Source of the DNA: Flavobacterium psychrophilum
Lineage (GTDB): Bacteria; Bacteroidota; Bacteroidia; Flavobacteriales; Flavobacteriaceae
DNA: 21,684 bases
Direction of reading: 5' to 3'
Assembly (NCBI GenBank): GCA_945861915.1
Contig: CAMAWK010000016.1
Location: 1-21,684, forward strand
Part shown: piece by piece, positions 1 to 8,057 of the stretch
Numbering within the stretch: position 1 is the stretch's first letter
Layout of the letters: every line of letters begins with the position of its first letter
The notes under the pieces: generated by a model
The model's database searches: none
Told to the model about the DNA's origin: nothing
Seen by the model: only the letters and a program-made list of their open reading frames with translations
Made by a program: the position numbers and the translations under genes

Positions 1-1
1 T

Positions 2-697
2 AAATATGTAGGTAGTTTAATTTATTTCTATGAGAATGGAAATAAAAAAAAGATTGAAATTTATATTGAAGAAGGATACTTAAAAACGCAATATGACTTT
101 TATGAAAACACTCAAAAAAAAATGGTTTCTGAATATTTATTCAATATCAAAGAAAACAAAAATGAAATTAAAATAATTCAATTTTGGGACGAAAAAGGAG
201 TTCAAAAAGTTATTGATGGGAATGGTTTTTTAGAAGTTAAAGAAGAGGGGACTTATGAAAATGGAGAAATTAAAAATGGGTTTAGAGAAGGTATTTGGAA
301 AGGAGGAAATTTAAAATCGACCTTTGAAGAAAAGTATGTTATGGGAAAATTAATATCAGGTGTAAGTATCAATGAATTTTCAGAATCCATTTCTTATACT
401 GAAGTAGAAACTATGCCAATTACTAAAAAAGGAATGCTGGACTTTTATAATTTTGTTGGGAAAAATTTCAGTATGCCTAATGTGGATGGATTATATGGAA
501 AAATAATTATGCAATTTAAAGTTGACCAGAACGGTAAAATAGCTGAACCTAAAATAATTCAAGATTTAGGATATGGAACTGGAGAAGAAGCGATACGTGT
601 CTTAAAAAGATATGGAAATTGGGTTCCTGGAAAAAATAGAGGTAGAAATGTTTCATTCCTTTTTAAATTACCAATTTCCATTCAATCTTCAAATTAA
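2..697 (+). CDS. MORN/YwqK-like repeat protein with TonB-C-like domain, 5' end cut by window
   Basis: The reading frame is open from base 2, so the ATG at 122 is probably internal and the true start lies outside the window. The N-terminal visible part carries short 'FYENG'-type units typical of MORN/YwqK (toxin-antitoxin YwqK) repeats. The last ~70 residues resemble the TonB C-terminal domain: a 'VDQNGKI' strand, a 'GEEAIRVLKRYGNWVPG' helix-turn and a closing 'FKLPISI' strand. Proteins of this kind are common in Bacteroidota, usually of unknown function and probably envelope-associated. It is a close paralogue of the next gene, 6 nt downstream, and probably shares its transcript. The function of the domain pair is not known to me; a TonB energy-transducing role is doubtful because no membrane anchor can be seen. 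Confidence 0.75.
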   Translation, partial: KYVGSLIYFYENGNKKKIEIYIEEGYLKTQYDFYENTQKKMVSEYLFNIKENKNEIKIIQFWDEKGVQKVIDGNGFLEVKEEGTYENGEIKNGFREGIWKGGNLKSTFEEKYVMGKLISGVSINEFSESISYTEVETMPITKKGMLDFYNFVGKNFSMPNVDGLYGKIIMQFKVDQNGKIAEPKIIQDLGYGTGEEAIRVLKRYGNWVPGKNRGRNVSFLFKLPISIQSSN

Positions 698-703
698 AAA
701 ATC

Positions 704-1681
704 ATGAAAAAAATAACTATTTGTATACTACTCTTTTTTTCGATAAATAGCTTTTCTCAGATAACCTCAAACGATGACGCTGTTTACTTAGATTCATTAT
801 ATAATATTGGGGATGAAAAAAACTACATGTATATACAAATTATTAAAGATTTTAAAGTCCCTAATAAAGAGATCTATGAAATGGGTATTTATTATAAATC
901 TGGAAAAATTAAGATGAAAGGGACTACTTCAACAGGAAATAGAACCATTAAAAACGGTCAGTTTTTATATTTTTATGAAAATGGAAAAAGAAATTCTATT
1001 ATAAATTATGAAAACAATACACCAGCTGGAACTTTTTATGAATTTCATGAAAATGGAGAAAAAAAATTAGTAGGAGTTTTGGTTGATAATGAAAAAAATG
1101 TCATTCCTAATGTGAAAATAAAAAATGGTTGGGATCAAAATGGTATTCAAACTATATTTGAAGGGACAGGATTTTTTGAGGAAAGTTATTATGATGGAAG
1201 TTTGATTTATAAGAATTCTGAACAAGATTTTGGTTCGGGAAAAATAGTAAATAATTTAAAAGACAGCATTTGGAATGGATACAATAAGAAAACAAAAATC
1301 AGTTACAGAGAAAATTACAAAAATGGCGAATTAATTGAGGGAGTAAGTATTGATTCCAACAAAGTGGAAAATAAATACACAAATTTAAATTATATTTCTC
1401 CTTACCCTAAAAAAGGAATGGATGATTTTCATAAATATTTTTTTAAAAATCTAAATATACCAAATAAAATAAACGTAAATGGTAAAATGTATATATTCTT
1501 TGTTATTGATATTGATGGAGAACTTAAAGATTTTAAAGTAAAAGGTGATTTAGGCTATGGAATTGGAGATGAAGCAATCTGGGTCATAAAACATTATGGG
1601 AAATGGATTCCTGGAGAACATAGAGGAGTGAAAGTTCGGAAAAATTTTTGCTTGCCAATTAAAATCGAGTATCAAAATTAA
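704..1681 (+). CDS. Exported MORN/YwqK-like repeat protein with TonB-C-like domain
   Basis: This 325-residue protein starts with a signal peptide (MKKITICILLFFSINSFSQ, likely cleaved after SFSQ), so it is exported to the periplasm or cell surface. Residues ~50-220 contain several 'FYENGK' / 'FHENGEKK' units of MORN/YwqK type. Residues ~250-325 form a TonB-C-like fold with 'VIDIDGEL', 'GYGIGDEAIWVIKHYGKWIPG' split by loops, and 'FCLPIKIEYQN' at the end. The order and sequence match the upstream neighbour, so the two are tandem duplicates. The start is well supported: a signal peptide begins directly at this ATG, 6 nt after the previous stop. Substrate and partner are unknown. Confidence 0.8.
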   Translation: MKKITICILLFFSINSFSQITSNDDAVYLDSLYNIGDEKNYMYIQIIKDFKVPNKEIYEMGIYYKSGKIKMKGTTSTGNRTIKNGQFLYFYENGKRNSIINYENNTPAGTFYEFHENGEKKLVGVLVDNEKNVIPNVKIKNGWDQNGIQTIFEGTGFFEESYYDGSLIYKNSEQDFGSGKIVNNLKDSIWNGYNKKTKISYRENYKNGELIEGVSIDSNKVENKYTNLNYISPYPKKGMDDFHKYFFKNLNIPNKINVNGKMYIFFVIDIDGELKDFKVKGDLGYGIGDEAIWVIKHYGKWIPGEHRGVKVRKNFCLPIKIEYQN

Positions 1682-1727
1682 AAAATCATAATTGTTACTC
1701 CAGTTCACAAAATAAAAAATGTTTATT

Positions 1728-1758
1728 TTGTTCGTGTCACAATTATTCTTTACTTTTG
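1728..1758 (+). promoter_or_regulatory. Predicted Bacteroidota sigma-A-type promoter for rpsO
   Basis: A perfect -7 box TACTTTTG (consensus TAnnTTTG) lies at 1751-1758 and a -33 TTG at 1728-1730, separated by 20 nt, which fits the Flavobacterium consensus. The predicted transcript would have a leader of roughly 50 nt before the S15 start at 1815. Predicted by pattern only. Confidence 0.65.
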
Positions 1759-1814
1759 CGCACGTTTTGCAATAGATGCACGACATACATAACAATCATT
1801 TAAATAATATTAGC

Positions 1815-2081
1815 ATGTATTTAACCAAAGAAGTTAAAGAAGAAATCTTCGCTAAACACGGAGGAAAAGAAAACACAGGATCTGCAGAAGGACAAATCGC
1901 TTTGTTCACACACAGAATCACGCACCTTACAGAGCACTTGAAAAAAAATCGTCATGATTACAACACAGAGCGTTCGTTGGTACTTTTGGTAGGTAAAAGA
2001 AGAGCATTACTTGATTACCTTAAGAAAAAAGAAATCAACAGATATCGTGAGATTATCAAAGTATTGGGTATTAGAAAATAA
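1815..2081 (+). CDS. rpsO: 30S ribosomal protein S15
   Basis: This 88-residue protein is the normal length for bacterial S15, a primary 16S rRNA-binding protein of the small-subunit platform. Family hallmarks are visible: 'HGGKENTGSAEGQIALFTHRI', split here as helix 1 and loop, then 'HLKKNRHDYNTERSLVLLVGKRRALLDYL', and the end 'YREIIKVLGIRK'. An in-frame ATG at 1776 would add 13 residues (MHDIHNN...) that do not belong to S15 and would shorten the leader. The start at 1815 (MYLTKEV) gives the standard N-terminus. The gene is followed by its own hairpin terminator and then pnp, a widely conserved order in bacteria. In other bacteria S15 represses its own mRNA through the leader; that was not tested here. 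Confidence 0.97.
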   Translation: MYLTKEVKEEIFAKHGGKENTGSAEGQIALFTHRITHLTEHLKKNRHDYNTERSLVLLVGKRRALLDYLKKKEINRYREIIKVLGIRK

Positions 2082-2090
2082 TCAATATAG

Positions 2091-2118
2091 AAAAGAGGTG
2101 CGAGAGTGCCTCTTTTTT
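2091..2118 (+). terminator. Rho-independent terminator after rpsO
   Basis: The stem AAAAGAGG (2091-2098) pairs with CCTCTTTT (2109-2116), leaving a 10-nt loop, and runs into a T tract. It begins 9 nt after the rpsO stop. It may be leaky and allow read-through into pnp. Confidence 0.8.
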
Positions 2119-2237
2119 AATTTAGATTTTAGAGTGCTGATTTTAGATTTCTTAAATAACATCTTTTATCTTTTCGTCTATTATCTTACAGTCTTTAAAA
2201 AAAGTTTGCTTTTTCATTGGAATACAACAACTACAAT

Positions 2238-2299
2238 CCGACTTACTATCGGGACAATCCGCTAAAGCGGGACACACACAACTAGCTGCTGACAGGCAG
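2238..2299. repeat. Cluster of three short intergenic palindromes
   Basis: Three hairpin-forming motifs sit within 62 bp of the rpsO-pnp spacer: CCGA-cttacta-TCGG (2238-2252), CCGCTAAAGCGG (2259-2270, perfect) and CTGC-tgacag-GCAG (2286-2299). The stretch is clearly more GC-rich than its surroundings. From memory, similar palindromic words recur between genes in flavobacterial genomes; this cannot be checked here. It lies in the pnp leader, so the hairpins could influence pnp mRNA processing. Confidence 0.5.
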
Positions 2300-2330
2300 A
2301 AAACCAATGTAAAATTTAAAATCAAAAAAA

Positions 2331-4484
2331 ATGATTCCACAATTATTTGTAGAAAGTATCGATTTAGGTGATGGCAGAAACATCACAATCGAAACAGGGC
2401 GTTTGGCAAAACAAGCCGATGGTTCTGTAGTAGTTAGAATTGGGAAAACCGTTATCTTAGGAACGGTTGTTTCCGCTAGAAAAGCGAGTCCAGGTATTGA
2501 TTTTTTACCGTTAACGGTAGATTATCGCGAAAAATTTGCAGCCGCAGGTCGTTTTCCTGGTGGTTTTTTTAAAAGAGAAGCCCGTCCGAGCGATAGCGAA
2601 GTATTAACAATGAGATTAGTTGACCGTGTTTTGCGTCCGCTTTTCCCAGATGATTATCATGCAGAAGTGCAAGTAATGATTCAGTTAATGTCGCATGACG
2701 AAGACGTTATGCCAGATGCATTAGCTGGTTTAGCCGCTTCGGCAGCTTTAGCATTGTCTGACATTCCATTTGAAACTTTGATTTCAGAAGCCAGAGTAGG
2801 TCGAATTGATGGAAAATTTATCATCAATCCATCTCGTGCTCAATTGAAATTATCGGACATCGATATGATGATTGGTGCTTCTAGAGATTCTATTGCGATG
2901 GTAGAAGGTGAAATGAAAGAAATTTCAGAAGCGGAAATGGTAGAAGCTATCAAATTTGCGCACGAACACATCAAAGTACAAATTGACGCTCAAGAAAGAT
3001 TGGCTCAAGCCTTTGGTAAAAAAGAAGTTCGTACGTATGAATTAGAAAAATCAGACGAAGCCATTCACGCTAAAGTGAAAGCTGCGGCTTATGATAAAAT
3101 ATACGAAATTGCTCGTAAAGGTTCATCAAAACAAGAACGTGGCGAAGCATTCGCAGCAGTAAAAGAAGAGGTGAAAGCCTTATTTACAGAAGAAGAATTA
3201 GCAGAAAATGGAGATTTAGTGGGGAAATATTTCTACAAAGTCAACAAAGAAGCGGTTCGTAATGTAACCCTAGACTTAGGCATTCGTTTAGACGGAAGAA
3301 AAACAACTGAAATTCGTCCGATTTGGTCAGAAGTAAATTACTTGCCATCGGTTCACGGTTCAGCATTGTTTACACGTGGAGAAACACAAGCATTGGCTAC
3401 AGCCACTTTGGGAACTTCTAGAGAAGCCAACCAAATTGACTCACCATCTGAACAAGGAGAAGAAAAATTCTATTTGCATTATAATTTCCCACCATTTTCA
3501 ACAGGAGAAGCAAGACCGTTAAGAGGAACTTCTCGTCGTGAAGTTGGGCACGGAAACTTGGCACAACGTGCTTTGAAAAATATGATTCCTGTTGATTGTC
3601 CGTACACCATTCGTGTGGTTTCGGAAGTTTTAGAATCAAATGGTTCGTCTTCTATGGCTACGGTTTGTGCTGGAACTTTATCATTAATGGATGCCGGAAT
3701 TCAAATGATTCGTCCAGTTTCTGGAATTGCAATGGGATTAATTACAGACGGAGATCGTTTTGCTGTGTTATCTGATATTCTAGGTGACGAAGATCATTTA
3801 GGTGATATGGATTTCAAAGTAACTGGAACTTCAGAAGGAATCACGGCTTGTCAAATGGATATTAAAATTGACGGTTTGAAATACGAAATCATGGAGCAAG
3901 CTTTGGCTCAAGCTCGTGATGGACGTTTGCATATTCTTGGAAAATTAATGGAAACGTTGGCTCAACCAAATGCTGATGTGAAAGTTCATGCTCCAAAAAT
4001 TATTATGAGAACGATTCCAGGTGCTTTCATTGGCGCTTTGATTGGTCCTGGTGGAAAAGTAATCCAAGAATTGCAAAAAGCTACTGGATGTACTATCGTA
4101 ATCAACGAAGAAAACGAAATGGGTATCGTAGAAATTCTAGGAACAGACCCAGACGGAATTGCAGCTGTGTTAGCTAAAATTGATTCTATCATTTTCAAAC
4201 CACAAATGGGAGAAGCTTATGAAGTCAAAGTGATAAAAATGCTTGATTTTGGCGCAGTAGTAGAATATACCGAAGCACCAGGAAATGAAGTATTATTACA
4301 CGTATCTGAATTAGCTTGGGAACGCACAGAGAATGTAGCTGATGTAGTAAACATGGGCGATGTATTTCAAGTGAAATACTTAGGTATTGACCCAAAAACA
4401 CGTAAAGAAAAAGTCTCTAAAAAAGCTCTTATCCCAAGGCCTGCAAGAGAGGAAAATAAAATTACGCCTAGATCGGCAGAGTAA
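2331..4484 (+). CDS. pnp: Polyribonucleotide nucleotidyltransferase (PNPase)
   Basis: This 717-residue cytoplasmic enzyme degrades RNA 3'-to-5' with phosphate and releases nucleoside diphosphates. Domains in order: first RNase PH core (~12-145, with '[16 protein letters not shown]'), all-alpha linker (~200-300), second RNase PH core (~318-535, with '[14 protein letters not shown]' and the acidic '[13 protein letters not shown]' catalytic cluster at 485-497), KH domain (GPGG loop at 572-575) and S1 domain (~626-698). The length is normal and the start MIPQLF is the usual flavobacterial one. After the S1 domain the protein ends in a short tail, [16 protein letters not shown]. This tail differs from the degenerate second copy of the pnp 3' end found 3.7 kb downstream, which ends PRPGR-stop. 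The present 3' end may therefore be an imported or altered version. Confidence 0.97.
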   Translation: MIPQLFVESIDLGDGRNITIETGRLAKQADGSVVVRIGKTVILGTVVSARKASPGIDFLPLTVDYREKFAAAGRFPGGFFKREARPSDSEVLTMRLVDRVLRPLFPDDYHAEVQVMIQLMSHDEDVMPDALAGLAASAALALSDIPFETLISEARVGRIDGKFIINPSRAQLKLSDIDMMIGASRDSIAMVEGEMKEISEAEMVEAIKFAHEHIKVQIDAQERLAQAFGKKEVRTYELEKSDEAIHAKVKAAAYDKIYEIARKGSSKQERGEAFAAVKEEVKALFTEEELAENGDLVGKYFYKVNKEAVRNVTLDLGIRLDGRKTTEIRPIWSEVNYLPSVHGSALFTRGETQALATATLGTSREANQIDSPSEQGEEKFYLHYNFPPFSTGEARPLRGTSRREVGHGNLAQRALKNMIPVDCPYTIRVVSEVLESNGSSSMATVCAGTLSLMDAGIQMIRPVSGIAMGLITDGDRFAVLSDILGDEDHLGDMDFKVTGTSEGITACQMDIKIDGLKYEIMEQALAQARDGRLHILGKLMETLAQPNADVKVHAPKIIMRTIPGAFIGALIGPGGKVIQELQKATGCTIVINEENEMGIVEILGTDPDGIAAVLAKIDSIIFKPQMGEAYEVKVIKMLDFGAVVEYTEAPGNEVLLHVSELAWERTENVADVVNMGDVFQVKYLGIDPKTRKEKVSKKALIPRPAREENKITPRSAE
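4374..4448 (+). repeat. Upstream member of a direct repeat of the pnp 3' end
   Basis: These 75 bases (pnp codons 682-706) match 8072-8146 in the same orientation, by my hand alignment at 61 of 75 positions without gaps. At protein level 18 of 25 residues agree. Weaker similarity extends about 15 bases upstream with a 1-nt gap. The two copies lie 3698 bp apart and bracket the carotenoid operon. Confidence 0.85.
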
Positions 4485-4518
4485 TTTAGTTCTAAATCCT
4501 TCGTAAAGGTGGACTTTT

Positions 4519-4556
4519 AAAACCCCAATTCATTCATTTGAATTGGGGTTTTAGTT
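4519..4556 (+). terminator. Terminator after pnp
   Basis: A perfect 14-bp stem, AAAACCCCAATTCA (4519-4532) with TGAATTGGGGTTTT (4539-4552), has a 6-nt loop and is followed by a T-rich stretch. It starts 35 nt after the pnp stop and isolates pnp from the carotenoid operon. Confidence 0.9.
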
Positions 4557-4652
4557 TATTAAATCTTCAGATCTAAATTATTTTCTCAAAGAATGTCTAT
4601 TTTTCAAAATTTTTTTTAACTAATGTTATACTATTATTTTTCAATAAAAATT

Positions 4653-4660
4653 TAATTTTG
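4653..4660 (+). promoter_or_regulatory. Predicted -7 promoter box for the carotenoid operon
   Basis: TAATTTTG matches the TAnnTTTG consensus perfectly and ends 23 nt before the crtD-like start. No good -33 TTG is present at the expected distance. The promoter may therefore be weak or activator-dependent. Confidence 0.5.
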
Positions 4661-4683
4661 CAAACCAATAAGATTTAGTTAAA

Positions 4684-6156
4684 ATGGCAAAAACCGTTGG
4701 TGTAATTGGAGCAGGAATTGGAGGTCTAGCTTTATCTATTCGACTTGCAAATCAAGGATTTAAGGTGACCGTTTTTGAAAAAAATAGTTACCCTGGCGGA
4801 AAATTAAGTGAACTCAAAATTGATGGATATCGGTTTGATAAAGGTCCTTCCTTGTTTACAATGCCTTCATTAATAGACGAATTAACCAATTTAAATGGAA
4901 GCAAACATAAATTTGAATATCGAAAATTAGAAACCATTACTAACTATTTTTATTCCGATGGAACGCAATTAAAAACCTCAGCTAACTTAGAAGAATTTGC
5001 AGAAGAAGTACATTTAAAGTTAAACGAAAAAAAAGAAACTGTCATAAAACATATCCAGCGTAATGCTTTTTATTTTAGAACTACCGAGGACTTGTTTTTA
5101 AAACAATCGCTGCATCAGTTTAAAAATTTCATAAACATAAAAACATTAAAAGGAATATTCCTTGCTCCTTTTTTAGGTTTGTTTAGCACGATGCACGAAA
5201 AAAATTCAAGTACTTTTTCAAATCCAAAAACAGTTCAACTATTCAATAGATTTGCTACTTACAACGGTTCAAATCCTTACAAAGCACCTGCTTTAATTAA
5301 TATGATTTCGCATTTGGAGTTTAATCTTGGTGCTTATTTGCCTAAAAATGGAATGCATCAAATTACGACCCATTTAGTTAAACTTGCAGAAGAAGCTGGA
5401 GTTACCATAAAATATAACGAAGCTGTTGAAACTTTAAATGTAGGTTCTGATAACAAAATTACATCTATTAAAAGTAATGGTGTTGATTACCCTTTTGATA
5501 TTGTTGCAAGTGATATTGATATTCATGCACTTTACAATTATTTGTTACCAAGTTCCTTTACACCTAAAAAGCTAATTCAACAAGAAAAATCGAGTAGTGC
5601 GTATGTTTTTTATTGGGGAATAAATAAAGAGTTTTCAGATTTAGGATTGCACAATATTTTGTTTAGCGATGATTATAAAAAGGAATTTGACTATTTGTTT
5701 TCAAAGCAATTCCCTACTGAAGACCCTACTGTTTATATCAACATTACTTCAAAATATTGCAAAGCTGATGCGCCAAAAGGTTGTGAAAACTGGTTTGTGA
5801 TGGTAAATGTGCCTCATAATAAAAACAAAAACATCAATTATTCGGAAGCTTTGAGAAGGAATGTAGTTGAAAAAATTAATTCTATATTGAAAACCGATAT
5901 TGAAAAATATATTGTTACTGAAGCCACGTTAAGTCCTACAGAGATAGAAAACCAAACCTCCTCTTTTGGCGGTTCACTTTACGGTAACTCAAGTAATAAT
6001 AAATTTGCCGCCTTTTTACGACATGCCAATTTTTCGTCAAGCATAAAAAATTTATTCCTTGTTGGTGGAAGTGTACATCCAGGTGGTGGAATACCATTGT
6101 GTCTTTACAGCGCAAAAATAGCAAGTCAAATCATAGCAGCTAGAGAAAAGAAATGA
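4684..6156 (+). CDS. crtD: 1-hydroxycarotenoid 3,4-desaturase (CrtD-like, CrtI family)
   Basis: This 490-residue FAD-dependent carotenoid desaturase has the N-terminal dinucleotide fold GAGIGG (9-14) with the ribose-binding E32. It then has 'PGGK' and 'FDKGPSLFTMP', and a C-terminal carotenoid desaturase signature 'VGGSVHPGGGIP' (460-471). The CrtI/CrtD family is certain. The choice of CrtD (3',4'-dehydrogenation of a 1'-hydroxylated psi end) over phytoene desaturase rests mainly on context: it overlaps a CruF-like hydratase by 4 nt (ATGA) and sits in a tailoring set without crtB. It is the first gene of the operon, probably acting at the inner membrane on lipophilic substrate. If the genome lacks another crtI, it could instead be the phytoene desaturase. 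Confidence 0.85.
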   Translation: MAKTVGVIGAGIGGLALSIRLANQGFKVTVFEKNSYPGGKLSELKIDGYRFDKGPSLFTMPSLIDELTNLNGSKHKFEYRKLETITNYFYSDGTQLKTSANLEEFAEEVHLKLNEKKETVIKHIQRNAFYFRTTEDLFLKQSLHQFKNFINIKTLKGIFLAPFLGLFSTMHEKNSSTFSNPKTVQLFNRFATYNGSNPYKAPALINMISHLEFNLGAYLPKNGMHQITTHLVKLAEEAGVTIKYNEAVETLNVGSDNKITSIKSNGVDYPFDIVASDIDIHALYNYLLPSSFTPKKLIQQEKSSSAYVFYWGINKEFSDLGLHNILFSDDYKKEFDYLFSKQFPTEDPTVYINITSKYCKADAPKGCENWFVMVNVPHNKNKNINYSEALRRNVVEKINSILKTDIEKYIVTEATLSPTEIENQTSSFGGSLYGNSSNNKFAAFLRHANFSSSIKNLFLVGGSVHPGGGIPLCLYSAKIASQIIAAREKK

Positions 6157-6779
6157 TAAAGACATACAAATCTTATTTTTTATATTTTTTAATTCTGGTA
6201 TATGTTTCTGGCTCTATTGGGTTTGTAATTAATCCAGCTTTTTTTAGTCCTTTTACACCTTACACTTTATTATTGACCTGTTTTGTATTTTTAATTCATA
6301 GTCCTTTAGCAAATAAAAAATTCATTACAGCTTTTTTTTCAATTGCACTTTTAGGATATATTATTGAAGTAATTGGTGTAAAAACAGGTTTTGTTTTTGG
6401 AAAATATTCTTATGGAAATGGTTTAGGCTATAAATTACTAGATGTTCCACTTATTATATCTATCAATTGGGCTTTGCTCATTTGTTCTGGAATTAGAGTA
6501 GTAAGCAGTATCTTTACAAATAAAATTGTGGTTTTAATCCTAGCCGCCTTTTTAGTTACAGGTATTGATTTATTAATTGAGCAAATGGCACCCAAACTAA
6601 ATTTTTGGCAATTTGAAGGAGGATTTCCCAATTTACAGAATTATTTCGGTTGGATTGCCGTTTCGTTTTTTACGTCGTACTTATTTTACCCTATAATTAT
6701 AAAAGCCAATTTTTCTGTTTCTTTAACACTATTAATTTTACAAATTATATTCTTTACATCTTTATATCTATTTATCTAA
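6153..6779 (+). CDS. cruF: Carotenoid 1,2-hydratase, CruF-like integral membrane protein
   Basis: This 208-residue protein is almost entirely hydrophobic, with about six or seven predicted membrane helices. It carries family features of the CruF/DUF422 carotenoid biosynthesis proteins: 'GYIIEVIGVKTGFVFGKYSYG', split here between helix and loop, 'PLIISINWALL', 'GIDLLIEQMAPKLNFW' and a late 'FGWIAVSF'. CruF adds water across the 1',2' double bond of the psi end of gamma-carotene or lycopene, giving a tertiary 1'-hydroxyl. The start overlaps the crtD stop (ATGA), and the stop is separated from the crtZ start by a single base, so translation is likely coupled. This hydroxylation would precede CrtD action. 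Confidence 0.82.
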   Translation: MIKTYKSYFLYFLILVYVSGSIGFVINPAFFSPFTPYTLLLTCFVFLIHSPLANKKFITAFFSIALLGYIIEVIGVKTGFVFGKYSYGNGLGYKLLDVPLIISINWALLICSGIRVVSSIFTNKIVVLILAAFLVTGIDLLIEQMAPKLNFWQFEGGFPNLQNYFGWIAVSFFTSYLFYPIIIKANFSVSLTLLILQIIFFTSLYLFI

Positions 6780-6780
6780 C

Positions 6781-7263
6781 ATGGAAATAATAATTAATTC
6801 TAGCATTGTTTTAGCCACATTTATACTAACTGAATTTTCAGCTTGGGCAAATCACAAATACATTATGCACGGCTTTATGTGGTACTTTCACGCAGATCAT
6901 CATAAAAAAGACCACAAAAGTTGGTTTGAACGCAATGATTTATTTTTTATCATTTATGCTGTGCCAAGTTGGTTGCTTATTATGTTCGGAATGATGAATC
7001 AATACGCTTGGTACACTTGGGTGGGTTTTGGAATTTTATCCTACGGTATCGCCTATTTTTTTGTACACGACCTTATCATTCACCAGCGATTTAAAGTGTT
7101 TACAAAAACAAAAAACGTCTATGTTTTAGCATTGCGTCGTGCACACAAAATGCATCACAAAAACACTGGAAAAGAAGGTGGAGAAAGTTTCGGGATGTTA
7201 ATTATTAAGAAAAAATACATTCAACAAGCGTTTAAACAAGCTAAAATGGTATCTGCTTCATAG
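6781..7263 (+). CDS. crtZ: Beta-carotene (beta-ring 3-) hydroxylase, CrtZ-like
   Basis: This 160-residue membrane di-iron hydroxylase of the fatty acid hydroxylase superfamily has all four histidine motifs: HKYIMH (25-30), HADHH (37-41), HDLIIH (96-101) and HKMHH (122-126). The hydrophobic segments between them fit four membrane helices. The length is typical of bacterial CrtZ. The enzyme hydroxylates carbon 3 of the beta-ionone ring, here probably on a monocyclic carotenoid. It is the third gene of the operon, with 1 nt between it and the preceding stop and 52 nt to the next gene. Confidence 0.93.
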   Translation: MEIIINSSIVLATFILTEFSAWANHKYIMHGFMWYFHADHHKKDHKSWFERNDLFFIIYAVPSWLLIMFGMMNQYAWYTWVGFGILSYGIAYFFVHDLIIHQRFKVFTKTKNVYVLALRRAHKMHHKNTGKEGGESFGMLIIKKKYIQQAFKQAKMVSAS

Positions 7264-7315
7264 ATTACAAAAAATTATTTTCTGGAGAGAAATACATAAA
7301 ATAGGACGAAAATAG

Positions 7316-8023
7316 ATGAGCCAAATTACCACTTGTACATTTTTTAAATTAGAGAGTTTTTCAAACAAAATTTGGGCATTGTCGCAAATGCAATTGGGAC
7401 ACGCTCAATTAAAAAATATTGATGGATTAGTATTTTATAAACTATTAGGCTCAGGAGCTGAAAATGGTTTCAGTTCAAAACCAAATTTTGGTACGTATGC
7501 CTTATTGTGCATATGGGAATCAGAAATTAATGCCACTAATTTTTTCAACCAAAATACATTTTATAACAATTACAAATCCAGAAGCGCAGAATCGTTTACT
7601 GTTTTTGCCCAAGCAGCAGAAGCGCACGGAAAATGGGACGGGAAACAACCTTTTGTTTCCCACGCTAGTTTGGAGTCAGAAAAACCAGTTATGGTCTTAA
7701 CTCGAGCTAGTATTCGAATTTCTAAATTAATTTCTTTTTGGAGAAAAGTGGGTCAAGTGAGCAAAAGTCTAGAAAGCTACGATGGATTGGCACTTTCTAT
7801 TGGTGTTGGTGAATGGCCATTAATACAACAAGCAACTATAAGCATCTGGAAAACACAAGCTGAGATGATTGATTATGCTTATAAAAATGAAAAACACAAA
7901 GAGGTTGTTCGTCTCACCAGAAAACTTAAATGGTATAAAGAAGAACTTTTTGCTAGATTTATACCTTATAAATTTATAGGTCAGTGGAATGGCAAAAATG
8001 TCGAGAATTTTTTAGAAATCTAA
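7316..8023 (+). CDS. crtA: CrtA-related carotenoid oxygenase (spheroidene monooxygenase family)
   Basis: This 235-residue protein has the CrtA family features 'GLVFYKLLGSG', 'FGTYALLCIWESE' and a Trp-rich C-terminal half with 'ARFIPYKFIGQWNG'. In purple phototrophs CrtA inserts a keto group at C-2 of 1-methoxy/hydroxy carotenoids. From memory, a crtA-related gene of the myxol producer Flavobacterium sp. P99-3 was reported to be a carotenoid 2-hydroxylase. With CruF, CrtD and CrtZ beside it, 2'-hydroxylation leading to myxol is the best guess, and a 2'-ketolase is the alternative. It is the last gene of the operon; the next coding-like sequence is a broken pnp tail. Confidence 0.85.
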   Translation: MSQITTCTFFKLESFSNKIWALSQMQLGHAQLKNIDGLVFYKLLGSGAENGFSSKPNFGTYALLCIWESEINATNFFNQNTFYNNYKSRSAESFTVFAQAAEAHGKWDGKQPFVSHASLESEKPVMVLTRASIRISKLISFWRKVGQVSKSLESYDGLALSIGVGEWPLIQQATISIWKTQAEMIDYAYKNEKHKEVVRLTRKLKWYKEELFARFIPYKFIGQWNGKNVENFLEI

Positions 8024-8057
8024 CTCTAGCTGCACAGATAAGTTTTTGAATTCTGAA

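Noticed and set aside
1776..1814. Upstream in-frame start for rpsO adding 13 residues
   Set aside because: The added MHDIHNN... stretch is not part of S15; the start at 1815 gives the standard length and N-terminus.
2152..2340. Cys-rich 62-residue ORF on the minus strand with a hydrophobic N-terminus
   Set aside because: It needs a GTG start inside pnp and runs through the palindrome cluster, whose repeated words create its Cys/Pro-rich middle. It has no ribosome-binding signal or recognised family.
4684..6156. Phytoene desaturase (CrtI) as the primary call
   Set aside because: Family membership fits, but the missing crtB and coupling to a CruF-like gene favour CrtD; kept as an alternative in the entry.
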